Source of the DNA: Gluconacetobacter diazotrophicus PA1 5
Lineage (GTDB): Bacteria; Pseudomonadota; Alphaproteobacteria; Acetobacterales; Acetobacteraceae
Length of the DNA stretch: 64,000 nucleotides
Assembly (NCBI RefSeq): GCF_000067045.1
Contig: NC_010125.1
Location: 2,944,001 to 3,008,000 of the forward strand
Reading direction: 5' to 3'
Shown here: one piece after another, positions 15,799 through 24,678 of the stretch
Layout of the letters: each line of letters opens with the position of its first letter
How positions within the stretch are numbered: the stretch's first letter is position 1
The notes under the pieces: generated by a model
The model's database searches: none
Told to the model about the DNA's origin: nothing
The model's input: only the letters and a program-made list of their open reading frames with translations
Position numbers and translations under genes: made by a program

Positions 15799-16605
15799 AT
15801 GGTCGAAGCACTCTGCTGGGAAACCCAAAGTAAAATACACGTCTCCTACGCGAAAAACGATAGAAGGCTCAGCTGCTTTTGTCCCGATGAGCGATGTCTT
15901 GCCCGAGTTTATCCGAAGACAGTCAAAAACACGTATTTCTATGCTGAGAACGGGCATATAACTGGTTGCTCTAACGAAGCAGAAAGTCACGCTGACCCCC
16001 TTCAACCAGGGAAACCCAAACCGAAACCGAGTGAGGTACCCCAACAGCCGATACCCAATTGGCTCGGCGAGCCACCACGCCCACAACGACGATTGCCTCC
16101 TTCGAAAGAGCAATTGATCGCATTAGCCCGTTCCGCGAAAGCAGCACCGCCCCTCTATACGGGAACGATGGCGGAGATCGTCGATGCCTGGCTGGCGATG
16201 CCGGATACAGAGCAAGCAGCGCACCCCCTGACCGTCAATGGACGCCAATTAAATTACCAGTCTGCATTTTCCTATCTACGATATCTGCAGAATGACATTA
16301 ACCGCCTGCACTGTGATGATTATATCATCTACGGGGATGCCGAGGTGTCACGCGGAAAGAGTTGTTATTTCTTATCATCGATAAAACGATTTGCATTCAA
16401 CGGCGTGAGCTTACCATTACGCCTCGACGCACCTATCAGGAAACCATGGCCCAGTGATGTGACCGATTATGTTGGTCAGAGGGTCGTGTTTTTCTGGCAC
16501 GGTGATCTTCCGGCAATAAACGCGAAACAAACGGCATATCAATTGACTCAACCAGACGATACGAGGTGCCGCGGCCTGATTATTCGTCCGGATCGATCAT
16601 TATAA
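15799..16605 (+). CDS. Protein of unknown function, AT-richer cargo gene
   Basis: About 268 residues if started at ATG 15799; in-frame ATGs near 15730-15744 would lengthen it by about 20 residues. The N-terminal part has a Cys cluster (LSCFCPDERCLARVYPK, then ENGHITGCSNEAE), with spacing like a small zinc finger of the kind seen at the start of CoiA-like proteins. A Pro-rich linker (PGKPKPKPSEVPQQPIPNW) and a mixed alpha/beta C-terminal domain follow. I do not recognise the family. Codon use and GC content differ sharply from flanking ICE genes, a sign of separate acquisition. Confidence 0.65.
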   Translation: MVEALCWETQSKIHVSYAKNDRRLSCFCPDERCLARVYPKTVKNTYFYAENGHITGCSNEAESHADPLQPGKPKPKPSEVPQQPIPNWLGEPPRPQRRLPPSKEQLIALARSAKAAPPLYTGTMAEIVDAWLAMPDTEQAAHPLTVNGRQLNYQSAFSYLRYLQNDINRLHCDDYIIYGDAEVSRGKSCYFLSSIKRFAFNGVSLPLRLDAPIRKPWPSDVTDYVGQRVVFFWHGDLPAINAKQTAYQLTQPDDTRCRGLIIRPDRSL

Positions 16606-16618
16606 TCCGACCGGGCGC

Positions 16619-17548
16619 TCACGCGCCGCAACCGAACCGCAGAACCGGGATGCCGAGGCGCTTCGCCTTGTCGGCGAGGTTCTCCTGAATGCCGGTTCCG
16701 GGAAAGACGATGACCCCGATCGGCATCGTGTCGAGCATGGCGTCGTTGCGGCGGAAGGGGGCTGCCTTCTTGTGGCGTGTCCAGTCCGGCTTGAAGGCGA
16801 TCTGGGCAATTTCGCGGTGATCGGCCCAGCGGGAGGCAATGAACTCGGCGCCCTTGGGTGAGCCTCCGTGCAGCAGCACCATGTCGGGATGCTTGGCCCG
16901 CACCTTGTCGAGCCGGTCCCAGATCAGGACATGATCGTCAAAGTCGAGACCACCGGTCACGACGACCTTGGGGCCGGGCGGGACCAGCAACTCGCCTTCA
17001 GCCTTGCGACGGGCGGCGAGGAAGTCGCGGCTGTCGATCATGGACGCCGTCATGGTGCGGCGTGACACCAGCGATCCGGTTTTCGGGCGCCAAGCGGACA
17101 GAGTCAGCCGTTCGAACTGGCTCTGTGCCTCGTCGCGGAAGATCTCGTAGGCGTTTCGCCGCTCCAGCAGGGTCAGCCCCTGCGCGATTAGCCGCTCCAG
17201 TTCCACCGAGCGGATCTCGCTGCCGTCCTGCTCCTGCTGGCCTCGCTTCTGCGCCTGCTCGTTGCGATCGAGTTCACGTTCCACCTGGCTGACCATGCGG
17301 TGGAAGATGTTAACCGCCGACCAGAGAAGCTCTTCAAGGTCGGGTTCGAGCCGCGTCTCCGTCAAGGTGGCTGCGATGGCGTCAAAGATGTCGGCCACGG
17401 CGCCGCCGATACGCTCCGCCTCTGGCAACGGCCGCGAATCCGGCTCGTCCTCGAACGGACGGAAGCCATAAGTCTGGAGTTCGGTCAGCACGTGGGCGGT
17501 TGCGGATGCGGCATGCACGGGTTCGAAGTCGTCTGTCGCGCGGATCAT
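16619..17548 (-). CDS. DUF2493 (YspA/cpYpsA-like SLOG) domain protein
   Basis: A 309-residue protein. The N-terminal two thirds are helical and charged, including a Gln/Glu-rich coiled segment near residue 100. The C-terminal DUF2493 domain starts at KVVVTGGLDFDD, with VLLHGGSPKGAEFIASRWA and IGVIVFPGTGIQENLA, a Rossmann-like nucleotide-binding fold of the SLOG superfamily. These genes are regular ICE maintenance-region members; the ligand is unknown. The start at 17548 is set by GGAGGAGA just upstream. Confidence 0.83.
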   Translation of the reverse strand: MIRATDDFEPVHAASATAHVLTELQTYGFRPFEDEPDSRPLPEAERIGGAVADIFDAIAATLTETRLEPDLEELLWSAVNIFHRMVSQVERELDRNEQAQKRGQQEQDGSEIRSVELERLIAQGLTLLERRNAYEIFRDEAQSQFERLTLSAWRPKTGSLVSRRTMTASMIDSRDFLAARRKAEGELLVPPGPKVVVTGGLDFDDHVLIWDRLDKVRAKHPDMVLLHGGSPKGAEFIASRWADHREIAQIAFKPDWTRHKKAAPFRRNDAMLDTMPIGVIVFPGTGIQENLADKAKRLGIPVLRFGCGA

Positions 17549-17870
17549 GGGTCTCTCCTCCGGGATACGGACCGCGCCCATCGCGGCCTTTCCGGGGGCG
17601 GATAGCGGCAGACCAGGGACGGGCCAGAACCGCGCGCTCGCGCGGCCGGAGCAACGCGGAGGATGGCAGGACGGCGGCTATTTTGCTTCGCGATGCAAAG
17701 CGCGGTCCCACAGGGAGCGCGCGGCGGAAAATAGCCGCCGCACGCCATTGAAGGCTCGTTCCGGCTGACGCCCGCTCCCCTCTCAGAAAGGCCGGGGGCG
17801 CTCCCCGCCCCGGCAGAGCCGCCCAACCCGCCGGGACAGATGAAACCCACGCTTCCTTCGCGGCCCGCTC
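17549..17870. repeat. Intercistronic region with a perfect 12-bp inverted repeat
   Basis: About 320 bp between the toprim gene and the DUF2493 gene, both leftward. GGCGGCTATTTT (17673-17684) is an exact inverted repeat of 17728-17739, separated by 43 bp. It may fold in RNA as an attenuator or terminator between the two genes, or it may bind a protein. No gene is seen. Confidence 0.6.
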
Positions 17871-18935
17871 TCAGATGTGCGCCGCCTCCAGAAACCGCGC
17901 GACGTCCGGCGGGGCAAGCTGGGGATGCAGGACCGCCCGCAGTGCAGCAGGACCGAGCTGACGGAGATCATCGTTGAAATCCGCCAGACGGGGTGACAGG
18001 GCAATGAGTTCGAGCCCGGCGGCCTGGGTGCGCTCTTCCAGCATATCCAACGCATGGTCCCCGGCCGGATCGTCATCGCGCACGACATAGAGACGGCGCA
18101 GCAGCGGCGGAAACGCCATGGCGGCGAGATGCGCCGAGGACAGACAGGCGGCCAGCGACAGACCGGGCAGGACCTGCCGGAGCGACAGGACCGTCTCGAT
18201 GCCTTCACCGGCGGCCAGCACATCGGACGCAACACCGAAGCGTACCGCATGGCCGAGCAGGTCGCCCAAAGCCCGGCGCGGCACATCGACCGGGGCCTTG
18301 CCGCGTCCGTCCGGCGCGAGCCAGGTACGATGGACGCCGGTCAGCCTGCCGTCGAGGTCGGTGACAGCCGCGATCAGTGCCGGCCAGGTTTCGGTCGGGC
18401 CATCGTCGTCCGGGCGATACCAGCAGGCCGGGTGGAACCGCAGCGAGGAGATCCCGTCCAGCGCCTTCAGATCGCGACGGCGCAGATAGGCAGCTCCTAC
18501 AGTGCCAGCGAGCGGACGGGTCATCGACCAGAGGCGGCGGGCGGCTTCCGTATACCCGGCGGGACCACGGTCGCCGGTCGGATGATCGACCGCCGCCACG
18601 GACCTCGGCTCTGGCGACGGCAGGCTCAGGAACGCCCGGGCCTCGTCGGCGACATCCCGAAAATCGGTGAGCCCGCAACTCTCCCGGATGACATCGAGAA
18701 GGTCGCCATACTCGGTCGATGCGGCGTCCGTCCACCGCCCGGCGGCTCCGCGTCCCTCGGCCGGTCCGCACAGACGAACGTACATGGACCGTCCTGGCGT
18801 ATTGCGCACATCGCCCACCAGCCAGTAATTGCCATGCCGTCGCCCGGCAGACAGATAATGACGGCAGACTGCCTCGGCGTTCTCCGCCAGCCGCCGGGAC
18901 AGATCGCCGGCGTCTGGTCTGTCGCGACCGGTCAT
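17871..18935 (-). CDS. Toprim domain protein (DUF7146-type, primase-like)
   Basis: A 354-residue protein. The N-terminal region (CRHYLSAGRRHGNYWLVGDV) resembles the DUF7146/CHC2-derived part of mobile-element primase proteins. The C-terminal toprim fold contains VLAAGEGIETVLSL (catalytic Glu) and LYVVRDDDPAGDHA (DxD). It is probably a primase or nuclease used during element replication or transfer. The start at 18935 follows GGGAGGGG. It is divergently oriented from the HU gene. Confidence 0.82.
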   Translation of the reverse strand: MTGRDRPDAGDLSRRLAENAEAVCRHYLSAGRRHGNYWLVGDVRNTPGRSMYVRLCGPAEGRGAAGRWTDAASTEYGDLLDVIRESCGLTDFRDVADEARAFLSLPSPEPRSVAAVDHPTGDRGPAGYTEAARRLWSMTRPLAGTVGAAYLRRRDLKALDGISSLRFHPACWYRPDDDGPTETWPALIAAVTDLDGRLTGVHRTWLAPDGRGKAPVDVPRRALGDLLGHAVRFGVASDVLAAGEGIETVLSLRQVLPGLSLAACLSSAHLAAMAFPPLLRRLYVVRDDDPAGDHALDMLEERTQAAGLELIALSPRLADFNDDLRQLGPAALRAVLHPQLAPPDVARFLEAAHI

Positions 18936-19024
18936 TTGCCCCTCCCGGCAGGCTTGATACCGCCATAATCTGCCGGTAACGGCAGACAAGGTGGCCCGTG
19001 GGCCGCCATTGAAAAGGATTCCGC

Positions 19025-19300
19025 ATGAAGATTACCGAACTGGTCGATCATATCGCCAGCGCCGCCGATCTCTCCAAAGCCGACGCCCGCAAAGCCGTCG
19101 ACGCACTGGTCGCCGCTGTCACCGACGCCGCCAAGGCGGGCGACGAGGTGACGATCCCCGACCTGGGCAAGTTCAAGACCAAGGATGTGCCCGCCCGCGA
19201 AGGCCGCAACCCCGCCACGGGGGCGACGATCACGATCGCCGCCTCGCGCAAGCTGACATTCACGCCAGCGAAAGCGCTGAAGGACAGTCTGAACGGCTGA
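19025..19300 (+). CDS. HU-family DNA-binding protein
   Basis: A 91-residue HU/IHF-type histone-like protein with the standard helical N-terminus (MKITELVDHIASAADLSKAD) and the beta-arm sequence GRNPATGATITIAASRKLTF. It bends DNA nonspecifically and may help recombination or replication of the element. AAGGA lies just upstream of the ATG. It is single-gene and rightward, converging on DUF932. Confidence 0.93.
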   Translation: MKITELVDHIASAADLSKADARKAVDALVAAVTDAAKAGDEVTIPDLGKFKTKDVPAREGRNPATGATITIAASRKLTFTPAKALKDSLNG

Positions 19301-19317
19301 CCGCCGAACCAAAGAAA

Positions 19318-19340
19318 GGCGGCGGAAATGCTCCGCCGCC
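19318..19340. terminator. Shared terminator between HU and DUF932 genes
   Basis: A perfect 9-bp stem GGCGGCGGA/TCCGCCGCC with a 5-nt loop, between convergent genes. On the minus strand it is followed by CTTTCTTT, so it most clearly ends DUF932 transcription, and it can also slow HU transcripts. Confidence 0.65.
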
Positions 19341-19377
19341 CCCTTCCTGATCGACCTTCGTGCCGACCGCAGGTTCC

Positions 19378-20565
19378 TCATCCGACCTTCTCCATCAACT
19401 GACGGGCCTTGCCCTCCAGATCGAGACGGGTGTCCTGATTGGTCTTGGTGCGGGCCAGGGCCGTGATACCCTGCACGAAATCATAGATCGTCTCGGGCTT
19501 CTTCTGCTCCTCCCGCAGCACGGTTTCGATAATCTTCGTTGTTTCCGGCTTCGAAAAACCACGACGGCGCAGAAAGCTCTCGCGATCATCATCGTCGCGC
19601 GCGACAATCGTCTTGCGCGCCGCCTGAATGCCGGAAACGAAGGAAGACGGGCTGGCATTGGCGAAATTCCGCAGGGCCGGGGCGGCCTGATGCACGAAGC
19701 GTGACGGCGCGAACTTGCTGTGCCGGATGGTGATCTGCTCGAAATTCTGGCGACCCCAGATCATCCGATTCTGGCACACTCCGCGCAGATAAAATGAGGC
19801 AATGCCAAGGCTCTTACTTCCGACCTCGGAATTCCACGCATAGAACCCACGAAAATACAGATCAGGCTCGCCGTTCGGCAACCGCCCCGCTTCGATCGGG
19901 TGGGTGTCGTCGGTCAAAAAGACGAACACGTCGCGATCAGACGCATAGAGCGTCGTCGTTTCCCTGGTGATGTCGACATGGGGATTATGCACCATGCTGG
20001 ACCAGTCGATGCAGCCCGGCACCTTCCACGCGGTATCCCCGGTGCCATCGCCGGCGATCTTACGGATTGCCGCCACCACCTCGTGGTCGAGCACGCGCCC
20101 GTAATCCGGGCCGGTCACCGCGCGCAATTCGATGCGGTCGTCTTCGGTCTCGTAGGTTTTCACCAGTTCGGCGCGATGCGACAACAGCCCGTGCTGCAGG
20201 TTGATCGCCGCCAGCGGTGCCGGAAGGCTGCGAAGGTAAGACGACGGCGCCCCCACCAGGCTCGACAACTGACCGAAGGACCAGTGCGTCGGCGCGACGG
20301 GCGCCGACTGGCCCGGCACCATCAGGGTCAGGCGTTCGGCGTTATCACGGCTGGCCTCGACGCGGATGGCACGGCTTTCCACCGTGCGGGCAGTGGCGCG
20401 CTCCGCACGCGCGAGCGTCGCCGCATGCAGATCGGCCAGGGACAGATAGCGCTCGTCATCGGGGCGGGAAAACCATTCCGAGGACACGCGGGCGTCGCGA
20501 TCCCCGCGGGACGGATCGACGCGGAACCCCGTAACGGGACGGGCGGACGACAGGGTGCTGGACAT
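19378..20565 (-). CDS. DUF932 domain protein
   Basis: A 395-residue DUF932 protein of plasmid/ICE maintenance regions. Conserved blocks are FGQLSSLVGAPSSYLRSLP, RAVTGPDYGRVLDHEVV, VFVFLTDDTHPIEAG and FYLRGVCQNRMIWG. The function is unknown; phage and plasmid relatives have been linked to replication or anti-restriction, but not firmly. The start at 20565 is preceded by AAGGAGAG. It lies 130 bp after parB, with a terminator between. Confidence 0.87.
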   Translation of the reverse strand: MSSTLSSARPVTGFRVDPSRGDRDARVSSEWFSRPDDERYLSLADLHAATLARAERATARTVESRAIRVEASRDNAERLTLMVPGQSAPVAPTHWSFGQLSSLVGAPSSYLRSLPAPLAAINLQHGLLSHRAELVKTYETEDDRIELRAVTGPDYGRVLDHEVVAAIRKIAGDGTGDTAWKVPGCIDWSSMVHNPHVDITRETTTLYASDRDVFVFLTDDTHPIEAGRLPNGEPDLYFRGFYAWNSEVGSKSLGIASFYLRGVCQNRMIWGRQNFEQITIRHSKFAPSRFVHQAAPALRNFANASPSSFVSGIQAARKTIVARDDDDRESFLRRRGFSKPETTKIIETVLREEQKKPETIYDFVQGITALARTKTNQDTRLDLEGKARQLMEKVG

Positions 20566-20645
20566 GGACACTCTCCTTTTCGCCGGACATTCGGCATTCA
20601 AGGCGAAGCCGCCCTCTCCCTCCCTTGCAGGCCATCCCGACATGG

Positions 20646-20677
20646 AAAAAGGCGGCTTCCGAGAACCGGAAGCCGCC
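20646..20677 (-). terminator. Intrinsic terminator of parB
   Basis: A perfect 11-bp stem GGCGGCTTCCG/CGGAAGCCGCC with an AGAAC loop. On the minus strand it is followed directly by TTTTTCC. It lies 18 bp after the parB stop codon, a textbook rho-independent terminator. Confidence 0.9.
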
Positions 20678-20694
20678 GTGCAATCCTGATGCTG

Positions 20695-22761
20695 TCACTC
20701 CGCCGCGATGGTGTCAGGCGTCTCCTCAAGCACCGGGACCGTAGACCCATCGCCGTCCGATTCCTGAACCGCTGCTGTGCGCAGCACCTCGGGGAGCCAG
20801 CCGGAACCTTCCAGCAATTGTTCGGCCTCGCGCACCATGTCCCCTTTCTTGAGGTGAGCAATCCGTTCGGCCGCCTCGTCTCCCCGCGCCTCGCGCACGG
20901 CTGCGAGGATCCGCGCCTTGGTCACCCGGCCGAGATAGTTCTCTACCGTCGGCTGCCAGCCCACTTCGACCAGATCCAGCCGGAGGACCGTCGCCAGCCG
21001 GTTGGCGCGCGCTAGGCGCTCGGAGACGCTGCGTTGGGACACCGCGCCATAAGGCGGCATGCGCTCATATTGCGCGTTCAGCCCGAACGACAGGCAGTGC
21101 GCCAGCAGCGCCATGCGACTGGTGTCGTCCAGCCGGTCCAGCCACTGCCAGAGCGCCTCGTCATCCTGCGGCAGGTCGTGCTTCCAGCCCTCGTTGCGCT
21201 GACGCAGCGCGTGCGCCGGTATGCTGCCGGGCATATCAGGCGCATGGACCGGGAGAGAAATCTCCCGGACATAGGCTTCGAGGCAATCTGCCCCCGCACT
21301 CTGCCAATACAGGTCGCGAACCAGGGTGTGCAGCAGCTCGGTCAGCGCGATATGCGGATTGGCAGCGAACGCGTCGCGCAGGGCGAGCGTCCGCCAGGCG
21401 GTCAGTTCGGTGAGGAGACGATCCGACAGCGGCTTGCCGGTATCCTCGTCCTCCTCGTCACCGGCGATCACGCCCTGCCCGGCAGTCTGGTCGTTCTCCT
21501 CGGACAGCTCCCCGTCCGGGAGACGATCAACATACCCGGTCGCACCGTCCTCCGCCGTCTCTTCCTGCGTCGCCGGCATATCCTCGGGCCGGACAAACCC
21601 CCGCTCAATCAGCAGCGTGCCATCGGTGTCGAGACTGACGAAGACGCCAGCCCGCGCCATATCCGACAGCGCATAGGCCAGTGGGCGCTCTTCCAGCGCC
21701 TCGACCGCCCGCTCAATCTCACCGAGACGTACATCGACCGCCTCGGGCAGTTCGTCGGCGTCGGCATACTCCGCCTCGAGCACTTCCTGTTCGGCGCGCA
21801 ACGCGTGAAGGCTGGCCACCTCGTCTTCCGAAAGCACGACCGCCGTCCCGTCGATTTCGTGGAAAGCACGGGTGTGACCCCAGGGAAAAGAGCGCGCGGT
21901 TTCGACCCATTTCCAGCCCTCGGCGCGGATCTCCTCGGCCGCGGCGTTGATCTTGTCAATGACCAGCCGGTCGAGCAACGCGGGATCATCGAGCCAGCCC
22001 CCATCGTCCGCTTCGAAGAGGTCACGTAGGACATGGCCGCCGGCCGCTACGTAGGTCTCCACGCCGACGAAACGGGCGCGCGCGTCGGACGCCCGGACGG
22101 TTTTCTCCGTCAGCATCCGGCGGATCAGGTAGGGCTCCCGATTATGGCTCTGGGAGATGATGTCCCAGACCTGTGCCTGACGCGCCGCATCGTCGCTGAT
22201 GGAAAATGCCATCAGTTGCTCAAGCCGCATACCGTCCTGCTCATAGACGTCCAGCAGCTTTTCGGAGACCGTCATCAAGCGCAGACGCTGCTTGACGACC
22301 GTGAGCGGCACGAAGAATGCCGCCGCGATTTCTTCCTCGGACATGCCTTTTTCGAGCATGTCGCGGAAGGCCCGGAACTGGTCCAGAGGATGGAGCGGAG
22401 CCCGTTGCGTGTTTTCGGCCAAGGAGTCGTCCTCGGCCAGAATGGGCGATCCGGCCTCACGCACGACGCAGGGGATCGGCGCGGTCTTGGTCAGCTTCTT
22501 CTGCCTGACCAACAATTCCAGAGCGCGAAAGCGGCGTCCGCCCGCCGGCACCTCGAACATGCCGGTCTCGGTGCCCGCGTCATCGACAACCGGGCGGACG
22601 TTCAGGCCCTGGAGCAATCCGCGGCGCTCGATGTCCGCCGCCAGTTCCTCGATCGACTGGTCCGCCTTGATGCGGCGGACATTGGCCTGCGACAGCACCA
22701 GCTTGCTGAACGGAATGTCCCGGGACGAACTGAGACTGATTTTCTGAATGGCGCTTGCCAT
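20695..22761 (-). CDS. parB: ParB/RepB/Spo0J-type partition protein, large form
   Basis: A 688-residue ParB-like protein. The N-terminal ParB/Srx domain has PFSKLVLSQANVRR and the nucleotide-binding box EVPAGGRRFRALELL, followed by LAENTQRAPLHPLDQFRAF. A helix-turn-helix (EEEIAAAFFVPLTVVKQRL) comes next. The remaining 400 residues are a long acidic region typical of the 650-720-residue ICE and plasmid versions. There is no parA beside it. The start at 22761 (MASAIQKISLSSSRD) is chosen because the upstream extension is low-complexity and not ParB-like. It probably stabilises the element or regulates transcription. Confidence 0.9.
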   Translation of the reverse strand: MASAIQKISLSSSRDIPFSKLVLSQANVRRIKADQSIEELAADIERRGLLQGLNVRPVVDDAGTETGMFEVPAGGRRFRALELLVRQKKLTKTAPIPCVVREAGSPILAEDDSLAENTQRAPLHPLDQFRAFRDMLEKGMSEEEIAAAFFVPLTVVKQRLRLMTVSEKLLDVYEQDGMRLEQLMAFSISDDAARQAQVWDIISQSHNREPYLIRRMLTEKTVRASDARARFVGVETYVAAGGHVLRDLFEADDGGWLDDPALLDRLVIDKINAAAEEIRAEGWKWVETARSFPWGHTRAFHEIDGTAVVLSEDEVASLHALRAEQEVLEAEYADADELPEAVDVRLGEIERAVEALEERPLAYALSDMARAGVFVSLDTDGTLLIERGFVRPEDMPATQEETAEDGATGYVDRLPDGELSEENDQTAGQGVIAGDEEDEDTGKPLSDRLLTELTAWRTLALRDAFAANPHIALTELLHTLVRDLYWQSAGADCLEAYVREISLPVHAPDMPGSIPAHALRQRNEGWKHDLPQDDEALWQWLDRLDDTSRMALLAHCLSFGLNAQYERMPPYGAVSQRSVSERLARANRLATVLRLDLVEVGWQPTVENYLGRVTKARILAAVREARGDEAAERIAHLKKGDMVREAEQLLEGSGWLPEVLRTAAVQESDGDGSTVPVLEETPDTIAAE

Positions 22762-23074
22762 GGCAGGAAACTCCACGACGGACGGCAGGTAGACTCTCTC
22801 CCCGCCTCGAAATCCGTCGCGAACCCCTCCCCTTCCCTCTTCCTCCATGTCCTCGCACACGCCTATCCAGCTCCACGCCAGAACACGGTGGCAGCATGGT
22901 TCCCCCGACGAAGAGCAGCACAAACCTCTACGGACGCGGTGGGAAAAGATAACACCGCGCCGCAACCGATGGTCTGACCAGAGGCCAGGGCGGGTGGACG
23001 AGAATCCGCCGATTTGCCATGATTCCGAAGAGATTTCAGGGTAACCGACTGTCTCGAGACTGAATGGACAGACC
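22762..23074. promoter_or_regulatory. Divergent parB/mucR intergenic region
   Basis: About 310 bp with no gene, carrying the divergent promoters of leftward parB and rightward mucR. MucR proteins bind AT-containing sites and often autoregulate, so binding here is likely. No exact operator repeat was identified. Confidence 0.4.
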
Positions 23075-23644
23075 ATGAGCGACACACAATCCGCACCAAC
23101 CAGTAACCCGGCACCCGCAAAGGAGCTTCTCCTGAGCCTGACAGCTTCAATCGTTTCGGGGTATGTTGGTCGCAATGCGATCCAACCGGATACAGTGCCG
23201 AACCTGATCCGGGCGGTCTACGAGACGCTCGTTTCGGCAGGGAGGCCCGCCGAGAGCACGAACGCGACAGCGCCGACGCCGGCGGTGCCGATCAAGCGGT
23301 CGGTGTTTCCTGACTATATCGTCTGCCTGGAGGACGGCAAGAAGCTGAAGATGCTCAAGCGCCACCTGAGCAGTGCGTATGGCATGACGCCCGGGCAATA
23401 TCGGGAGCGCTGGGGATTGCCGGCGGATTACCCGATGGTGGCGCCGAATTATGCGACGCGCCGCTCGGAACTGGCGCGGGCCAGTGGCCTCGGCCAGAAG
23501 GCAGGCGACGACATTGGGGACGCCGCCTCGGCGGGTACCACGGAACCGCCTGCCGAAAGGGACGTCGTGACCATCTCGAACGACCCGCCTTCCATCACGG
23601 TGCTTCCGGAACGCAGGAGGGGCCGTCGGAAGACCTTGGCCTGA
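23075..23644 (+). CDS. MucR-family zinc-finger transcriptional regulator (copy 1)
   Basis: A 189-residue Ros/MucR protein. The N-terminal helix region (LLSLTASIVSGYVGRNAI) is the oligomerisation part. The DNA-binding zinc finger is SVFPDYIVCLEDGKKLKMLK, then RHLSSAYGMTPGQYRERWGL. The usual second Cys of Ros is replaced by Asp, as in MucR. The C-terminal tail is long, basic and disordered. These H-NS-like regulators silence AT-rich foreign genes; an ICE-borne copy could control transfer or host genes. A paralogue with the same finger is at 56146-56814. Confidence 0.92.
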   Translation: MSDTQSAPTSNPAPAKELLLSLTASIVSGYVGRNAIQPDTVPNLIRAVYETLVSAGRPAESTNATAPTPAVPIKRSVFPDYIVCLEDGKKLKMLKRHLSSAYGMTPGQYRERWGLPADYPMVAPNYATRRSELARASGLGQKAGDDIGDAASAGTTEPPAERDVVTISNDPPSITVLPERRRGRRKTLA

Positions 23645-23659
23645 CCGGGGTTTGCTGGG

Positions 23660-23684
23660 TGCCGGGCATTGCAAATGCCCGGCA
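23660..23684. terminator. Hairpin between convergent mucR and glutathione transferase genes
   Basis: TGCCGGGCATT-gca-AATGCCCGGCA is a perfect 11-bp stem lying 15 bp after the mucR stop and 17 bp after the end of the convergent gene. No T-run follows in either direction, so it is probably a bidirectional terminator of moderate strength. Confidence 0.55.
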
Positions 23685-23700
23685 TGTGGAACGAAACCCA

Positions 23701-24300
23701 CTATGCGTCGACGCTGATATAGCCGGGCAACGCCTCGACCCTCGCCAACCAGAGACGGAGAGCGGGGTAAGCGTCGAGTGCAATGCCGCCTTCCGGCGCC
23801 AGCGCCAGATAGGGATAAGCGGCGCAATCCGCCAAAGTCGGCCCATCGCCCGCCAGCCAGGCATGATCGGCGAGATGGCGGTCGATGATCGAAAGCGTCC
23901 GGGCGCTGGCGGCAACCGCGTCGTCATACCGTAACGAATAGTCAAATTTCTTGACCAGGCGTGCATCTGCCGGACCATGCTGGATCTCATTGACGCTTAC
24001 CGACAACCATTCGACAACGCGCGCGCGAGCAGCGGGGGCGGCCGGCCACCATTCCGTCTTGCCGTATTTTTCGGCCAGATAGACCAGAATGGCCTGGGAA
24101 TCCCAGATCACGGTTTCACCGTCCTGCAGAACCGGCACCTGCTGCCAGGGATTGAGCGCGGTGAAATCCGGCGTCTTGTGCGCGCCGGCAGCAAGATCGA
24201 CATCGCGGATGTCGAGAGCGACGCCGGCAAGGGCCGCGAAAAGCCGGACTTTGTAGCAATTTCCGGACGGGGGACAATTATAGAAAACGGGACGAGACAT
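23701..24300 (-). CDS. Glutathione S-transferase family protein
   Basis: A 199-residue GST. The N-terminal thioredoxin-like domain (YNCPPSGNCYKVRLFAALAG, then LNPWQQVPVLQDGE and IWDSQAILVYLAEKYG) binds glutathione. The C-terminal helical domain has DRHLADHAWLAGDGPTLADC, the N-capping box motif. It probably conjugates or isomerises electrophiles. It is a single cargo gene not linked to neighbours and stands between the maintenance region and the mutasome. Confidence 0.9.
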   Translation of the reverse strand: MSRPVFYNCPPSGNCYKVRLFAALAGVALDIRDVDLAAGAHKTPDFTALNPWQQVPVLQDGETVIWDSQAILVYLAEKYGKTEWWPAAPAARARVVEWLSVSVNEIQHGPADARLVKKFDYSLRYDDAVAASARTLSIIDRHLADHAWLAGDGPTLADCAAYPYLALAPEGGIALDAYPALRLWLARVEALPGYISVDA

Positions 24301-24678
24301 AGCCGAAGGTTCCCTTCATTGGCCGCTAAGGCGGCGGCGACGCATTTTCATGACATTGGATAGTCAGTCAAATTTGAATCTAAGTGCGCCGCCGGGAATG
24401 ACGAGATCGTTATTTCATCCTTACAATTGAACACAGGCATCCCCGCCCTTCCCTGGCGTCGGGCGGGTAGTAAAGCGTGACAACGAAGGTAAAGCACGCC
24501 CCTGCCTATTTCCCAAGCAACTGAACAGGTCTCCCTGTTCACCGCTTGACCATAGGTCCGGGTGTTCTATTTGGCAGGCCACCCGACATAGGGGGCCCCT
24601 TCGTTGTCAATGGCGTTTACTACGCGCCATCTGGCACGATAGCGAAAACGGATCGGCGGTAAAAGCCCGAAGGACATA
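24301..24678. other. Intergenic region upstream of the GST gene
   Basis: About 380 bp without a gene. It contains the GST promoter, on the side nearest 24301, and the 3' end of dnaE2. Its middle is occupied by a repeat-bounded segment listed separately (24467-24623). Confidence 0.5.
24467..24623. repeat. 157-bp segment bounded by inverted repeats, possible MITE
   Basis: GTAGTAAAGCG-TGACAACGAAGG (24467-24489) is mirrored at 24598-24623, sharing a perfect 12-bp core (TGACAACGAAGG) and a second 8-bp core (GTAGTAAA), with a 3-nt length difference between them. No gene lies inside. Short size and terminal inverted repeats suggest a miniature inverted-repeat element or an insertion-sequence remnant. 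No convincing target duplication was found. Confidence 0.45.

Noticed and set aside
24530..24550. Second LexA-like site (GTTC-ACCGCTT-GACC)
   Set aside because: The second half-site is not GTTC, and there is no SOS-type gene starting next to it.
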